From Jiangella muralis (GTDB lineage: Bacteria; Actinomycetota; Actinomycetes; Jiangellales; Jiangellaceae): DNA of 64,000 bases. Below, one piece after another: positions 18,894 through 27,891 of this stretch (positions within the stretch are counted from its first letter, which is position 1; every line of letters begins with the position of its first letter). A program made the position numbers and the translations under genes. Where the stretch lies: positions 537,125-601,124 of the forward strand of contig NZ_KQ434752.1 in assembly GCF_001270745.1 (NCBI RefSeq), written 5' to 3'. The notes under the pieces are model-generated. The model searched no databases and was not told the DNA's origin. It saw only the letters and a list, made by a program, of their open reading frames with translations.

Positions 18894-20662
18894 TGCGCGA
18901 CGTCATCGTCATCGGCGCGGGCGGCGGCGGGCCCGTCGTCGCGAAGGAGCTGGCCGCCCGCGGCCTGGACGTGCTGATCCTCGAGGCCGGGCCGCGGCAC
19001 GCCGACCCGGACCGCGACTGGACGCACTACGAGAACGACGCCAACAACCCGCTCACCGGCTTCCTGCGGTTCGGCCCGGCCGGCCGGGAGGCGCCCGCGT
19101 GGTACCGCGAGACGCCGCAGAACTCGTTCATCTGGCAGCTGTCCGGCGTCGGGGGCACGACGCAGCACTACTTCGGCAACTGCCCGCGCGCCTACCCCGG
19201 CGTCTTCCAGGGCTACGACGGCGCCGACCGCGACGCCTACGACACGGACCACCTGTTCCCGTTCGGGTACGAGGAGCTGGCGCCGTACTTCGAGTGGGTC
19301 GAGGCGACGCTGCCGGTGCAGACCGCGGCCATGGGCACCAAGGAGCAGGTGTTCTTCCGCGGCTGCGAGGGCATCGGGCTGCCGGTGCAGACCACGAAGA
19401 CGACGACGGAGGACTCGTTCCGGCCGCAGCAGAACGCGATCCTGCAGCCCGGCGGGTTCGCCGGGAAGGTGACCGGACGGGACGACCCGCGGCTGCGGTA
19501 CCCGCAGGCCACCGGCTGCACGTTCTGCGGCTACTGCATGCAGGGCTGCAGCAAGCCGGCCGGCGCGCCGCGGAACCTGGCGGCCAAGCGGTCCACCGAC
19601 AACAGCTACGTGCCGATGGCGTTGACGGCGCCGTCGTGGGCGGCGGGTGGGCGGGCCGCGGAGCTGATCGCGGACGCCGTCGTGACCCGCATCCACACGA
19701 CCGAGCGCGGCGGCGAGACCGTCGCGGACGGCGTGACCTGGCGCGTCGGCGCGACCGGCGAGACGCACCGCGAGGACGCCCGGGTCGTCGTCCTGGCCGC
19801 CGGCTGCACGGAGAGCCCGCGGCTGTGGCTGAACAGCCGGCTGCCGAACCCGAACGACTGGGTCGGCCGCGGCTACACCGACCACTTCTTCGACTGGGTG
19901 ATCGGGCTGTTCGACGAGGACACCGGCTCCACCCGCGGCGCGGCGTCGGCGGCCCGCGCGGAGTTCCCCGGCCGCGGCGGCATGGAGAACGTCGGCCTCA
20001 CCCCCGGCCTGCAGCAGTTCGCCGCCGTCTTCTCCGACAGCGGGATCCGCGGGCACTACGCGAACGGCCGCGGCCAGGAGGGGCCGTGGGACGGCGCGGC
20101 CGGCCGGATGATCGGCCCGGAGCTCAAGGACGCCCTCATGAACGGCGTCGACCGGCTGCTGAACATCCTCGTCATCACCGACGACGACGTCGAGGCGCAG
20201 AACCGGGTCACGCTGTCCGCGCTGCCGGCCGACGAGCACGGCCCGGTGCCGAAGGTGGCGTTCCACCAGCGCAAACGGTCGGCCCGGACGCTGCGCAACC
20301 GCGAGTTCGTCTCCGCCCGGGCGGCCGAGACGCTACGCGCGGCCGGTGCCCGCAAGGTCGTCCGGGTCGACTGGCCGCCGCTGCTGCTGCACGTCCAGTC
20401 GTCGATGCGGATGGGCGCCTCCGACGCCGACTCCGTGCTGGACGCGAACGCGGAGGCGCGCTGGGTGAAGCGGCTGTTCATCGCCGACAACTCGGCGCTG
20501 GCCAACTCCCTCGGCGGCCCCAACCCGACGCTGACGTCGCAGGCGCTGGCCACCCGCACCGCCGAGAAGATCTTCCAGACCTACTTCGGCGGCGACCCAT
20601 GGGTGCACGCCGAGGCGCCGGTCGTCTCGACCGACGCACGGGTGACGGCCGCGCTGACGTAG
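18893..20662 (+). CDS. GMC-family FAD oxidoreductase with ferredoxin-like cysteine motif
   Basis: 589 residues, ATG 18893 overlapping the preceding stop (TGATG). The N-terminus is an FAD Rossmann fold (VIVIGAGGGGPVVAKELAARG, then LILEAG). C209-x2-C212-x2-C215-x3-C219 lies in GCTFCGYCMQGCSKP, a pattern consistent with an Fe-S cluster in the electron-transfer path. The C-terminal catalytic region shows HVQSSMRMG (active-site His) and NSLGGPNPTLTSQALA (second active-site position Asn). It has no signal peptide and probably travels with its Tat partner. The expected reaction is oxidation of a sugar or alcohol with electrons going to a carrier; the substrate is unknown. No cytochrome subunit gene is adjacent. 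It converges on trpC with a five-base gap. Confidence 0.9.
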   Translation: MRDVIVIGAGGGGPVVAKELAARGLDVLILEAGPRHADPDRDWTHYENDANNPLTGFLRFGPAGREAPAWYRETPQNSFIWQLSGVGGTTQHYFGNCPRAYPGVFQGYDGADRDAYDTDHLFPFGYEELAPYFEWVEATLPVQTAAMGTKEQVFFRGCEGIGLPVQTTKTTTEDSFRPQQNAILQPGGFAGKVTGRDDPRLRYPQATGCTFCGYCMQGCSKPAGAPRNLAAKRSTDNSYVPMALTAPSWAAGGRAAELIADAVVTRIHTTERGGETVADGVTWRVGATGETHREDARVVVLAAGCTESPRLWLNSRLPNPNDWVGRGYTDHFFDWVIGLFDEDTGSTRGAASAARAEFPGRGGMENVGLTPGLQQFAAVFSDSGIRGHYANGRGQEGPWDGAAGRMIGPELKDALMNGVDRLLNILVITDDDVEAQNRVTLSALPADEHGPVPKVAFHQRKRSARTLRNREFVSARAAETLRAAGARKVVRVDWPPLLLHVQSSMRMGASDADSVLDANAEARWVKRLFIADNSALANSLGGPNPTLTSQALATRTAEKIFQTYFGGDPWVHAEAPVVSTDARVTAALT

Positions 20663-20698
20663 CGCGCTCAGCCCTGGCGGCTGCCCCGGTTGAGCGCG
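20663..20698. terminator. Bidirectional hairpin between GMC gene and trpC
   Basis: CGCGCTCA (20663-20670) and TGAGCGCG (20691-20698) pair perfectly across a 20-base loop that can itself fold (GCC/GGC). It starts one base after the GMC stop and overlaps the last trpC codons, so it can serve both strands. Confidence 0.5.
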
Positions 20699-21483
20699 GG
20701 GTGGGCGCCGGCGGCGACGAGGTCGGCGACGGCGGCCCTGGGGTCCTTGCCGGTGACCAGGGTCTCGCCGACCAGGACGGCGTCGGCGCCGGCCCGGGCG
20801 AGGTCGATGACGTCACGCGCGGACTTCACGCCGGACTCGGCGATCTTCACGATGCCGTCGGGCACCGTGGGAGCCAGCCGCTCGAACGTGGTGGTGTCGA
20901 CGTCGAGGGTCTTGAGGTCGCGGGCGTTGATGCCGATGAGCTTCGCGCCCGCGTCGGCCGCCCGCGCCACCTCGTCGGCGGTGTGCGCCTCGACCAGCGG
21001 CGTCAGCCCGATGGACTCGGCCCGCTCGATGAGGCTCACCAGCGCGATCTGCTCGAGCGCCGCGACGATGAGCAGCGCGAGGTCGGCGCCGTAGGCGCGC
21101 GCCTCCCACAGCTGGTAGCTGGTGACGATGAAGTCCTTGCGCAGCACCGGCGCGTCGACGGCGGCCCGGACGGTCTTGAGGTCGTCGAGGGTGCCGCCGA
21201 ACCGGCGCTGCTCGGTGAGCACGCTGATGGCCGCGGCGCCGCCGGACTCGTAGTCGACAGCGAGGGCGGCGGGGTCGGCGATCTCGGCCAGGGAACCACG
21301 CGACGGGCTCGACCGTTTCACCTCCGCGATGACCGAGACCCCCGGAGAACGGAGCAACGGCAGCGGATCACGGGCCGGCGGCTGCTTGGCCGCCATCTCC
21401 TTCAGCTGATCGAGAGGGCACCGGCCCTCACGTTCGGCCAGGTCGGCGCGCACCCCGTCGATGATCTCTTCGAGAACGCTCAT
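20668..21483 (-). CDS. trpC: Indole-3-glycerol phosphate synthase
   Basis: 271 residues from the ATG encoding [15 protein letters not shown], with GGAG immediately upstream. It closes CdRP to indole-3-glycerol phosphate. Motifs: [22 protein letters not shown] (catalytic Lys), [43 protein letters not shown] (general acid Lys), [20 protein letters not shown] and IAESGVKS. Bases 20678-20698 near the 3' end lie in a hairpin. It belongs to the trpE-membrane-HGxxPAAW-wHTH-trpC stretch; trpB, its usual follower, is now 2.8 kb away. Confidence 0.97.
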   Translation of the reverse strand: MSVLEEIIDGVRADLAEREGRCPLDQLKEMAAKQPPARDPLPLLRSPGVSVIAEVKRSSPSRGSLAEIADPAALAVDYESGGAAAISVLTEQRRFGGTLDDLKTVRAAVDAPVLRKDFIVTSYQLWEARAYGADLALLIVAALEQIALVSLIERAESIGLTPLVEAHTADEVARAADAGAKLIGINARDLKTLDVDTTTFERLAPTVPDGIVKIAESGVKSARDVIDLARAGADAVLVGETLVTGKDPRAAVADLVAAGAHPALNRGSRQG

Positions 21484-21600
21484 CTCCGCCCCTCGCCGGT
21501 GCCACCCCGCCGAATCGGTCGACCCGGCGGGTCCAGAGTAACGGCGAGTGATGGGTGCTCTCGACATACCCCCGGTGACGGGCGCCCGATCGGCATGTGC

Positions 21601-21951
21601 TCACCCCTCCGGAGCGGGGTCGAGGGCGTAGCCGACGCCGCGCACGGAGCGGATCGTCAGGGCGCCGCCGAGCTTGCCGCGCAGCGTCGCGACGTGCACG
21701 TCGACGGTGCGGGTGCCGACGGGGACGGGGTAACCCAGCGCCTGGCACATGAGCTCCTCGCGCGTGCACACCAGGCCGGGCCGGTCCATGAGATGGGCCA
21801 GCAGCGCGGCCTGCAACGGCGTCAGCGCGACCTCGCGCCCGCCGGGGGTCGCCATCAACCGGTGATCGACGTCCAGCGTGACACCACCGACGGAGACGAC
21901 CGGCGGACCCGCCCGGGCCCGGTCCGACGTCGTCCTGCCGGCGCTGGCCAT
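21601..21951 (-). CDS. Stand-alone winged-helix DNA-binding protein (OmpR/PhoB effector domain)
   Basis: 116 residues that correspond to a lone Trans_reg_C domain: GGVTLDVDHRLMATPGGREVALTPLQAALLAHLMDRPG, CTREELMCQALGYPVPVGTRTVDVHVATLRGKLGG and the wing IRSVRGVGYALDP. There is no receiver domain, so it is not a normal response regulator. It lies between an HGxxPAAW gene (two bases after this start) and trpC, 117 bases downstream. It could control the trp genes or itself, but its target is unknown. The wing and recognition helix look intact. Confidence 0.85.
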   Translation of the reverse strand: MASAGRTTSDRARAGPPVVSVGGVTLDVDHRLMATPGGREVALTPLQAALLAHLMDRPGLVCTREELMCQALGYPVPVGTRTVDVHVATLRGKLGGALTIRSVRGVGYALDPAPEG

Positions 21952-21953
21952 GG

Positions 21954-22205
21954 CTACCCGATGCGGTCCTCGCCCGTCGCCACGGCGGGCTGCCCGGGGC
22001 CGCTCTGGGTGTCGCGCTGCCCGAGCCCCATCATCTGCATGATCTTGCCGACGATGCCGCCGACCACGACCAGGCCGACACCGCCGATCCAGAACAGCGG
22101 CCAGTTGAGCAGGATGACGGCGATGGCGCCGACCACGAAACCGGCGAGGATCAGGATGACCGTGGTCCAGGCGGCCGGGGTGTGGCCATGCTCGTTGTGC
22201 GCCAT
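21954..22205 (-). CDS. HGxxPAAW family small membrane protein
   Basis: 83 residues with the family signature at the N-terminus (MAHNEHGHTPAAWTTV), two membrane helices (VILILAGFVVGAIAVILLNW and LFWIGGVGLVVVGGIVGKIM) and a short polar tail (GLGQRDTQSGPGQPAVATG). The family is restricted to actinomycetes and repeatedly sits next to trp genes, but has no known function. The ATG at 22205 fits family length; the ATG at 22214, two bases after AGGAG, is an alternative start three residues longer. Confidence 0.85.
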   Translation of the reverse strand: MAHNEHGHTPAAWTTVILILAGFVVGAIAVILLNWPLFWIGGVGLVVVGGIVGKIMQMMGLGQRDTQSGPGQPAVATGEDRIG

Positions 22206-22290
22206 CAGTGTCATGTCTCCTGTCGTCGTGGCCTCACCGCCATTGTGCCCGATGACCGCAACCGCTCGTCGGGCGACCTCGGTACCCGGC

Positions 22291-22881
22291 TCAGCCGGTG
22301 GGGTCGTCGCCGCGGTCGAGGGCGTCCCAGGCGGCCCGGTTGCCCTCCGCGGGCTTCGCCGGGGCGCGCCGGGAGGCGCGTCCACCGGTCCGCTCGTACC
22401 GCGAACCCATCGACGGCCAGGACGGCCCGCGCACGGCCACCAGCAGCCCGGCCAGCACCACCAGCAGCCCAGCGACGACCACCGCGACCGCCCACCCGGG
22501 CGACGTCGACACCGAGTCGACCGGCCCGGCGGCCTCCGGACCGGTCGTCAGCCAGTCGGACACCCGCCCGGCGAGGTCGGGCAGCACCAGGGCGGCCATG
22601 ACGGCCTGGACGGCGCCCAGCACGGCCAGCACGCCCCCGACGACGCGCCGCCCGGCCCGCCGCAGCGCCGGGACCGCCACGACGGCCGCCAGCGCCACCA
22701 GCGCGGCGGCCGGGGCGAGCGGCAGCAGGTCGGACCCGGACACCGTGGCGGACGTCACCGAGAGTGACGACGACTGCTCACCGCTCCCCCACGGCCGGGA
22801 CGCCGCGACCAGCCCGAGCACGCCGCCGGCGGCCAGCAGGAGCAGCGCGCCGGCGTACTCGCGGCGGGCGGACGGGCTCAC
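22291..22881 (-). CDS. Trp-region conserved membrane protein
   Basis: 196 residues from GTG 22881, overlapping the trpE stop by four bases. Four helices can be seen: [63 protein letters not shown] and [23 protein letters not shown]. This matches the actinobacterial family found between trpE and trpC (Trp operon-associated membrane protein). It is not a known enzyme of the pathway; a role in transport or in complex stability has been supposed. The tail is hydrophilic ([15 protein letters not shown]). Confidence 0.85.
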   Translation of the reverse strand: MSPSARREYAGALLLLAAGGVLGLVAASRPWGSGEQSSSLSVTSATVSGSDLLPLAPAAALVALAAVVAVPALRRAGRRVVGGVLAVLGAVQAVMAALVLPDLAGRVSDWLTTGPEAAGPVDSVSTSPGWAVAVVVAGLLVVLAGLLVAVRGPSWPSMGSRYERTGGRASRRAPAKPAEGNRAAWDALDRGDDPTG

Positions 22882-24398
22882 CGGACCGGCCGCATCGTCT
22901 CGGCGACGGCGATGGCACGCAGCGCCGCGGCGGCCTTGTTGCGCGACTCCGTCCACTCCGCCTCTGGATCGGAGTCGGCGACGATGCCGGCGCCGGCCTG
23001 CACATACGCTGACCCGTCGCGGATCAGCGCGGTGCGGATGGCGATGGCGACGTCGAGGTCGCCGGCGAAATCGAGGTACCCGACGACGCCGCCGTAGACG
23101 CCGCGGCGCACCGGCTCGAGGTCGTCGATGATCTCCATGGCCCGCACCTTCGGCGCGCCGGACAGCGTGCCGGCCGGGAAGCAGGCGGCCAGCACGTCCA
23201 GCGCCTCCTGGTCGTCGCGCAGCCGCCCGACCACCGTCGACTCGATGTGCATGACGTGGCTGTAGCGGCGCACCGTCATGAAGTCGACCACCTCGACGGT
23301 GCCGGGCGCGCAGACGCGGCCGAGGTCGTTACGGGAGAGGTCGACCAGCATGAGGTGCTCGGCCCGCTCCTTGGGGTCGGCGAGCAGCTCGTCGGCCAGC
23401 GCGGCGTCGGCCTCGGGGGTGTCGCCGCGCCACCGGGTGCCGGCGATCGGGTGCGTCATGGCGCGGTCGCCGTTGACCTTGACCAGCGCCTCCGGGCTGG
23501 ACCCGACCACGGAGTAGGCGCCGTTGCCGTCGCCATCGGGGCCAGGCAGCCGGACGAGGTACATATACGGGCTCGGGTTGTCGCGGCGCAGCACCCGGTA
23601 GACGTCCAGCGGGTCGGCCGTGGTCGGCGTCTGGAACCGCTGCGAGAGCACGACCTGGAACGCCTCGCCGGCCCGGATCTCCTCCTTGGCCCGCTCGACG
23701 GCGGCGAGGAAGTCGGGCTTGTCAGTGCGGCTGTCGTGCCGCGGCGGCGCGCCGGGGTCGTACGAGGCGACCGACGACGGCGTCGGCTGGGCCAGCTCGG
23801 CGGTCATGCGGTCCAGCCTCTCGACCGCGTCGGCCCACGCCTGGTCGACCCGTTCGTCGCTGTCGTCCCAGTTGACGGCGTTGGCGACGAGCAGGATGGT
23901 GCCGTCGTCGTGGTCGAGGACGGCGACGTCGGTGGCCAGCAGGAACGACATGTCCGGCAGCCGCAGGTCGTCGGTGGTCGTCTCCGGGAGCCGCTCCAGC
24001 CGCCGCACCGCGTCGTAGGAGACGAACCCGACCAGCCCGCCGGTCAGCGGCGGCAGGCCGGGCAGCCGCCGGCTCTTCAACGCCTGCAGCGTGCCGCGCA
24101 GCGCCTGCCACGGGTCGCCGCCGGACGGCAGCCCCACCGGCGGGGGACCGTGCCAGACGGCCTCGCCGTCGCGCTCGCTGAGCACCGCGGCCGAGTGGGC
24201 GCCGACGAACGAGTAGCGCGACCACACGCCGCCGTGCTCGGCGGACTCCAGCAGGAACGTGCCGGGCCGGTCGGCGGCCAGCTTGCGGTACACGCCGACC
24301 GGGGTCTCGCCGTCGGCCAGCAGCCGGCGCACGACCGGGATGACGCGGTGCTCCTTGGCCAGCACCCGGAACGTCTCGAGATCGGGGGTGACGTTCAC
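22878..24398 (-). CDS. trpE: Anthranilate synthase component I
   Basis: 506 residues from GTG 24398 ([19 protein letters not shown]), overlapping the hisI stop by four bases. It converts chorismate plus ammonia or glutamine to anthranilate. Motifs: LLES near residue 49 (feedback-site region), [105 protein letters not shown] and the terminal [14 protein letters not shown]. No trpG, trpD or trpF lies in the window. No leader peptide is visible because the gene is internal to the hisI unit. Confidence 0.97.
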   Translation of the reverse strand: MNVTPDLETFRVLAKEHRVIPVVRRLLADGETPVGVYRKLAADRPGTFLLESAEHGGVWSRYSFVGAHSAAVLSERDGEAVWHGPPPVGLPSGGDPWQALRGTLQALKSRRLPGLPPLTGGLVGFVSYDAVRRLERLPETTTDDLRLPDMSFLLATDVAVLDHDDGTILLVANAVNWDDSDERVDQAWADAVERLDRMTAELAQPTPSSVASYDPGAPPRHDSRTDKPDFLAAVERAKEEIRAGEAFQVVLSQRFQTPTTADPLDVYRVLRRDNPSPYMYLVRLPGPDGDGNGAYSVVGSSPEALVKVNGDRAMTHPIAGTRWRGDTPEADAALADELLADPKERAEHLMLVDLSRNDLGRVCAPGTVEVVDFMTVRRYSHVMHIESTVVGRLRDDQEALDVLAACFPAGTLSGAPKVRAMEIIDDLEPVRRGVYGGVVGYLDFAGDLDVAIAIRTALIRDGSAYVQAGAGIVADSDPEAEWTESRNKAAAALRAIAVAETMRPVR

Positions 24399-24769
24399 GC
24401 GGCGGCGCCCGGGACGGAGTCGAGCAGGCCGTCGTCGAAGCAGGTGCGGGTGCCGGTGTGGCAGGCCGGGCCCTCCTGGTCGACCTTGAGCAGCAGGGTG
24501 TCGCCGTCGCAGTCGAGGCGCACCTCGCGCACCCACTGCCGGTTCCCCGACGTCTCGCCCTTCACCCAGTACGCGCCGCGGCTGCGGCTCCAGTAGGTGG
24601 CCCGGCCGGAGGTGAGCGTGCGGTGCAGCGCCTCGGCGTCCATCCACGCGAGCATGAGCACCTCGCCGGTGTCGTGCTGCTGGACGACCGCGGGCAGCAG
24701 GCCGTCGGGGGTGAGGGTGAGCCGGGAGGCTACGGTGGGGTCGAGCCCCCCATCGGCGGCATTGTGCAT
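24395..24769 (-). CDS. hisI: Phosphoribosyl-AMP cyclohydrolase
   Basis: 124 residues from ATG 24769 (GGGGG upstream). It hydrolyses the purine ring of PR-AMP, the third step of histidine synthesis. Zn/Mg ligands are recognisable in [29 protein letters not shown]; the [21 protein letters not shown] segment is the family signature. There is no fused HisE domain, so the pyrophosphohydrolase is encoded elsewhere. It is the first gene of the hisI-trpE unit, divergent from the lipoprotein at 24893. Confidence 0.95.
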   Translation of the reverse strand: MHNAADGGLDPTVASRLTLTPDGLLPAVVQQHDTGEVLMLAWMDAEALHRTLTSGRATYWSRSRGAYWVKGETSGNRQWVREVRLDCDGDTLLLKVDQEGPACHTGTRTCFDDGLLDSVPGAAA

Positions 24770-24815
24770 GCCCCCATTGTCGCCGACGACACGCCTCCAG
24801 ATCTTCGGTATCGCA

Positions 24816-24844
24816 TCGTGGACGAGACGATGACCAACTAGGGT
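24816..24844 (+). promoter_or_regulatory. Predicted promoter for the lipoprotein pair
   Basis: TAGGGT (24839-24844) is a good actinobacterial -10 box; the -35 at 24816 (TCGTGG) is poor. The 123 bases between hisI and this gene also serve hisI in the other direction. Confidence 0.3.
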
Positions 24845-24892
24845 GCCATGGTTGGGTAACAGCGCAGCGACTCTTGACGAAGGAGCATTCTC

Positions 24893-25381
24893 GTGGCAAG
24901 CACGTCCCGCGCCGCCTTGGCGGCGCCGGTCGCCATTGCCGCGGTGCTGCTGCTCGCGGGGTGCTCGGACGACGGCGACGAGCCCCAGCGCGACGCCTCG
25001 GGCAACGTCACCGAGTCCGCCGGCGCCGACGTCTTCGACGTCCAGGCCGGCGACTGCCTCGGCGACTTCGGCGACTCCGAGCAGGTCACAGACGTCTCCG
25101 TGGTCCCGTGCGACCAGGAGCACGCGCAGGAGATCTACGCCACGGCCGAGATCGCCGACGGCGAGCTGCCCGGCGACGACGACCTCCGCGCGCAGGCCGA
25201 GGAGACGTGCACCGCCGAGTTCGAGGCCTACGTCGGCCTCGCCTACGCCGAGTCCGCGCTCGACTTCACCTGGCTGCAGCCCACCGCCGAATCGTGGGAC
25301 CAGGGCGACCGCGAGCTGGTCTGCCTCGTCTACGATCCCGCCGGGCCGGTGACCGGGTCATTGCAGGGTGCGAACCGCTGA
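24893..25381 (+). CDS. Septum-formation-type lipoprotein, first of a tandem pair
   Basis: 162 residues starting at GTG with GAAGGAG seven bases upstream. The signal peptide ends in a lipobox (VLLLAGC, Cys near residue 24), so it should be lipidated by Lgt and anchored outside. The mature part is very acidic and matches the septum-formation family (PF13845-like): [77 protein letters not shown]. Conserved cysteines suggest two disulfides. The role is unproven. The paralogue follows 100 bases downstream, and both carry the C-terminal stretch PAGPVTGSL/TLxGANR. Confidence 0.88.
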   Translation: MASTSRAALAAPVAIAAVLLLAGCSDDGDEPQRDASGNVTESAGADVFDVQAGDCLGDFGDSEQVTDVSVVPCDQEHAQEIYATAEIADGELPGDDDLRAQAEETCTAEFEAYVGLAYAESALDFTWLQPTAESWDQGDRELVCLVYDPAGPVTGSLQGANR

Positions 25382-25481
25382 GGCCACCGATGACCGTCAC
25401 CACCACGAACTCCGCCGACCGCCCGAGCGGCCGGCGGTGCAGAGGCGCCGTGCCCACGGCGTGTACAACCTGAAGGAGACA

Positions 25482-26075
25482 ATGATCGTGCGAATCACGA
25501 TTCGTACCGCTGTCACGGCGCTCGCCGCCGTCGCCGCGCTGAGCCTCAGCGCGTGTGGCGACGACTCGTCGGACGACAACGGCGGCGGCGACTCGACCGC
25601 CACCACCGAGGAGACCCCGGCGGAGGACGAGACCCCCGCCGAGGACGAGACCCCCGCCGAGGAGACTCCGGCGGAGGACGAGACCCCGGCCGAGGACGAG
25701 GGGTCCGATGGCGAGACCCAGAACGTCTTCGACGTGGGCCTCGGCGACTGCATCAGCAACTTCAACGCTGAGGAGCAGATCGAGGAGCTGACCGTCATCC
25801 CCTGCGAGCAGGAGCACGACCAGGAGGTGTTCACGGTCGTCGAGGTCCCGGACGGTGACTTCCCGGGCTCCGAGACGTTCCAGGCGCAGGTCGAGTCCGA
25901 CTGCATCGCCGAGTTCGCCACCTTCGTCGGCATGGACTACAGCGAGTCGGCGCTGGAGATCCAGTGGCTGGAGCCGACCGAGGAGTCGTGGGCAGAGGGC
26001 GACCGCGAGCTCGTCTGCACCGTGCTCGACCCGGCCGGCCCGGTGACCGGCACCCTCGAGGGCGCCAACCGCTGA
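25482..26075 (+). CDS. Septum-formation-type lipoprotein, second of a tandem pair, with ETPAED repeat
   Basis: 197 residues; ATG 25482 sits two bases after GAAGGAGAC. Lipobox ALSLSAC. After the Cys comes an acidic linker with five copies of ETPAED (one shortened), encoded by an 18-base tandem repeat at 25611-25697. The C-terminal domain resembles the upstream protein ([67 protein letters not shown]). The linker probably spans the cell wall. The two genes may be co-transcribed. A strong hairpin overlaps the following convergent gene end. Confidence 0.88.
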   Translation: MIVRITIRTAVTALAAVAALSLSACGDDSSDDNGGGDSTATTEETPAEDETPAEDETPAEETPAEDETPAEDEGSDGETQNVFDVGLGDCISNFNAEEQIEELTVIPCEQEHDQEVFTVVEVPDGDFPGSETFQAQVESDCIAEFATFVGMDYSESALEIQWLEPTEESWAEGDRELVCTVLDPAGPVTGTLEGANR

Positions 26076-26085
26076 GGTCCGGCAG

Positions 26086-26120
26086 CGGCCTGGGTCAGCG
26101 CGACTGGCTGACCCAGGCCG
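26086..26120. terminator. Bidirectional terminator inside the ABC gene 3' end
   Basis: CGGCCTGGGTCAGC (26086-26099) and GCTGACCCAGGCCG (26107-26120) form a perfect 14-base stem with a seven-base loop. It starts eleven bases after the lipoprotein stop and includes the last codons and stop (26095-26097) of the convergent ABC gene. Confidence 0.7.
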
Positions 26121-27891
26121 TATGCAGGGCGGCGTACACGCCGCCCTTCTGCACGAGCTCCGCGTGCGGCCCGGACTCCACCAGCCGGCCGCGATCGAAC
26201 ACGAACACCTCGTCGGCGGCCTCGGCGGTGGACAACCGGTGCGCGATGGTCACCGACGTCCGGCCGCGGGAGATGCCCTCGAGCGCCCGCGCCAGCCGCA
26301 CCTCCGTCGCCGGGTCGACCGCGCTCGTGGCCTCGTCGAGGACCAGCAGGTCGGGGTCGGCGAGGTAGGCCCGGGCCAGCGCCACCAGCTGCCGCTCGCC
26401 CGCCGACAGCGACTCGCCGCGCTGCCCGACCGGCGTCTCCAGGCCGTACGGCAGGGAGTCGAGCCACTCCCCCAGCCCCAGTTCGGTGACGGCGAGCAGC
26501 AGTTCCTCGTCGGACGCCTCGGGCTTGCCGTAGCGCAGGTTCGCCGCGAGGGTGTCGTCGAACAGGAAACCCTCCTGCGGCACCATGACCACCCGTTCGC
26601 GCAGCGACGCGAACCGGATGTCGCGCAGGTCGGCGCCGTCGACCAGCACCCGCCCCTGCACCGGGTCCATCAGCCGGGTGAGCAGCTTGGCGAACGTCGT
26701 CTTGCCCGAACCGGTCTCGCCGACCACCGCCACCCGGGTGTGCCGGGCGATGGCGACGTCGACGTCGTGCAGCACCGTCGGCCCGCTCGGGTAGGCGTAG
26801 GAGACGCACTCGAAGCGGACGTCGATGGGGCCGCGGGGCAGCCTGACGCCGTCCTCGCCCGGGTCGGCGACGTCGGCGTGGGTGTCGAGGATGCCGAGCA
26901 CCCGCCGCCAGCCGGCGATGGCGTTCTGCGCCTCGCTGAGCACCTCGGTGCCGATCTGGACGGGCGCCACGAACAGCGTGACCAGGAACAGGAACGCCAG
27001 CATGCGGCCCAGGCTGATGTCGCCGGCGACGCCGAGCAGCACGCCGACCACGATGATGGCGGCGTTGGCCAGCCCGGCCACCACCTCGCCGGTGGAGAAC
27101 GCCGTGGCCGCGAGCCGCTGCGCCCGGCTGGCGGCGACCCGGTGCGACTCGACGGCGTCGTCGATGCGCTGCTGGGTGCGGCCCTCGACGGCGTAGGCGC
27201 GGACCGCCTGGGCGCCGACGACGGCCTCGGAGATGGAGCCGAGCATGCCGCCGACCCGCTCGCGCACCACCATGTACGCCCCCGACAGCATGCGCTGGAA
27301 CGTCCGCAGCGCCAGGAACAGCGGCAGGAAACAGACCCAGACCAGCAGCGTCAGCTGCCATGAATACACGGCCATGACGATGGTCGCGATGACCAGCTGG
27401 CCCAGGCTGGCCAGCATGATCAGCCCGCCCCACTGGACGAACTGGGAGATGGTGTCGACGTCGCTGGTGACCCGGGAGACCAGCGAGCCGCGCCGCTCGG
27501 TGTCCTGGGTCAGCACGGAGAGGTCGTGCACGTGCCGGAACGCCTTGGTGCGCAGCGTGGCGAGGCCGGCCTCGCTGGCCCGGAAGATGCGCCGGTTCAT
27601 GTGGTAGGCGGCGACCACGGTGAGGACGATGCCGACGCCGGCCAGCCCGACCATCCAGCGGACGTAGCCGAGGTCGGCGCCGCCGCTGGCGTTCAGGCCG
27701 TCGTCGACGGTCTGCTGGACGGCGATCGGCACGACCACGCGCCCGGCGGTGGCGACCAGCGCGAGCAGCAGCGTGACCAGCAGCCCCTGGGTGATCTCCG
27801 GCGACAGCGCGAGGCCGCGCCGGAACGTCGCCCAGGCGGAGCCGGACTGGACGTCGCCCAGGCGCGATCCTGGGCTGGCTGCCGTGCTCAT
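26095..27891 (-). CDS. ABC exporter half-transporter, canonical ATPase partner
   Basis: 598 residues; ATG 27891 overlaps the previous stop by four bases. Six-helix type-I exporter membrane domain (residues about 30-330) fused to an ATPase. Walker A GETGSGKTT, Walker B LLVLDEATSAVDP with catalytic Glu and H-loop TIAHRLST are intact, but the signature is LSAGERQ instead of LSGGQ. This complements the partner at 27888: a heterodimer would have one ATP site made of intact Walker plus canonical signature and one degenerate site. Substrate unknown (lipid, peptide or drug). Confidence 0.93.
   Translation of the reverse strand: MSTAASPGSRLGDVQSGSAWATFRRGLALSPEITQGLLVTLLLALVATAGRVVVPIAVQQTVDDGLNASGGADLGYVRWMVGLAGVGIVLTVVAAYHMNRRIFRASEAGLATLRTKAFRHVHDLSVLTQDTERRGSLVSRVTSDVDTISQFVQWGGLIMLASLGQLVIATIVMAVYSWQLTLLVWVCFLPLFLALRTFQRMLSGAYMVVRERVGGMLGSISEAVVGAQAVRAYAVEGRTQQRIDDAVESHRVAASRAQRLAATAFSTGEVVAGLANAAIIVVGVLLGVAGDISLGRMLAFLFLVTLFVAPVQIGTEVLSEAQNAIAGWRRVLGILDTHADVADPGEDGVRLPRGPIDVRFECVSYAYPSGPTVLHDVDVAIARHTRVAVVGETGSGKTTFAKLLTRLMDPVQGRVLVDGADLRDIRFASLRERVVMVPQEGFLFDDTLAANLRYGKPEASDEELLLAVTELGLGEWLDSLPYGLETPVGQRGESLSAGERQLVALARAYLADPDLLVLDEATSAVDPATEVRLARALEGISRGRTSVTIAHRLSTAEAADEVFVFDRGRLVESGPHAELVQKGGVYAALHTAWVSQSR

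Noticed and set aside
25611-25697. CRISPR-like or mobile repeat array
   Set aside because: The 18-base units are contiguous, in frame and encode ETPAED inside a lipoprotein; there are no spacers.
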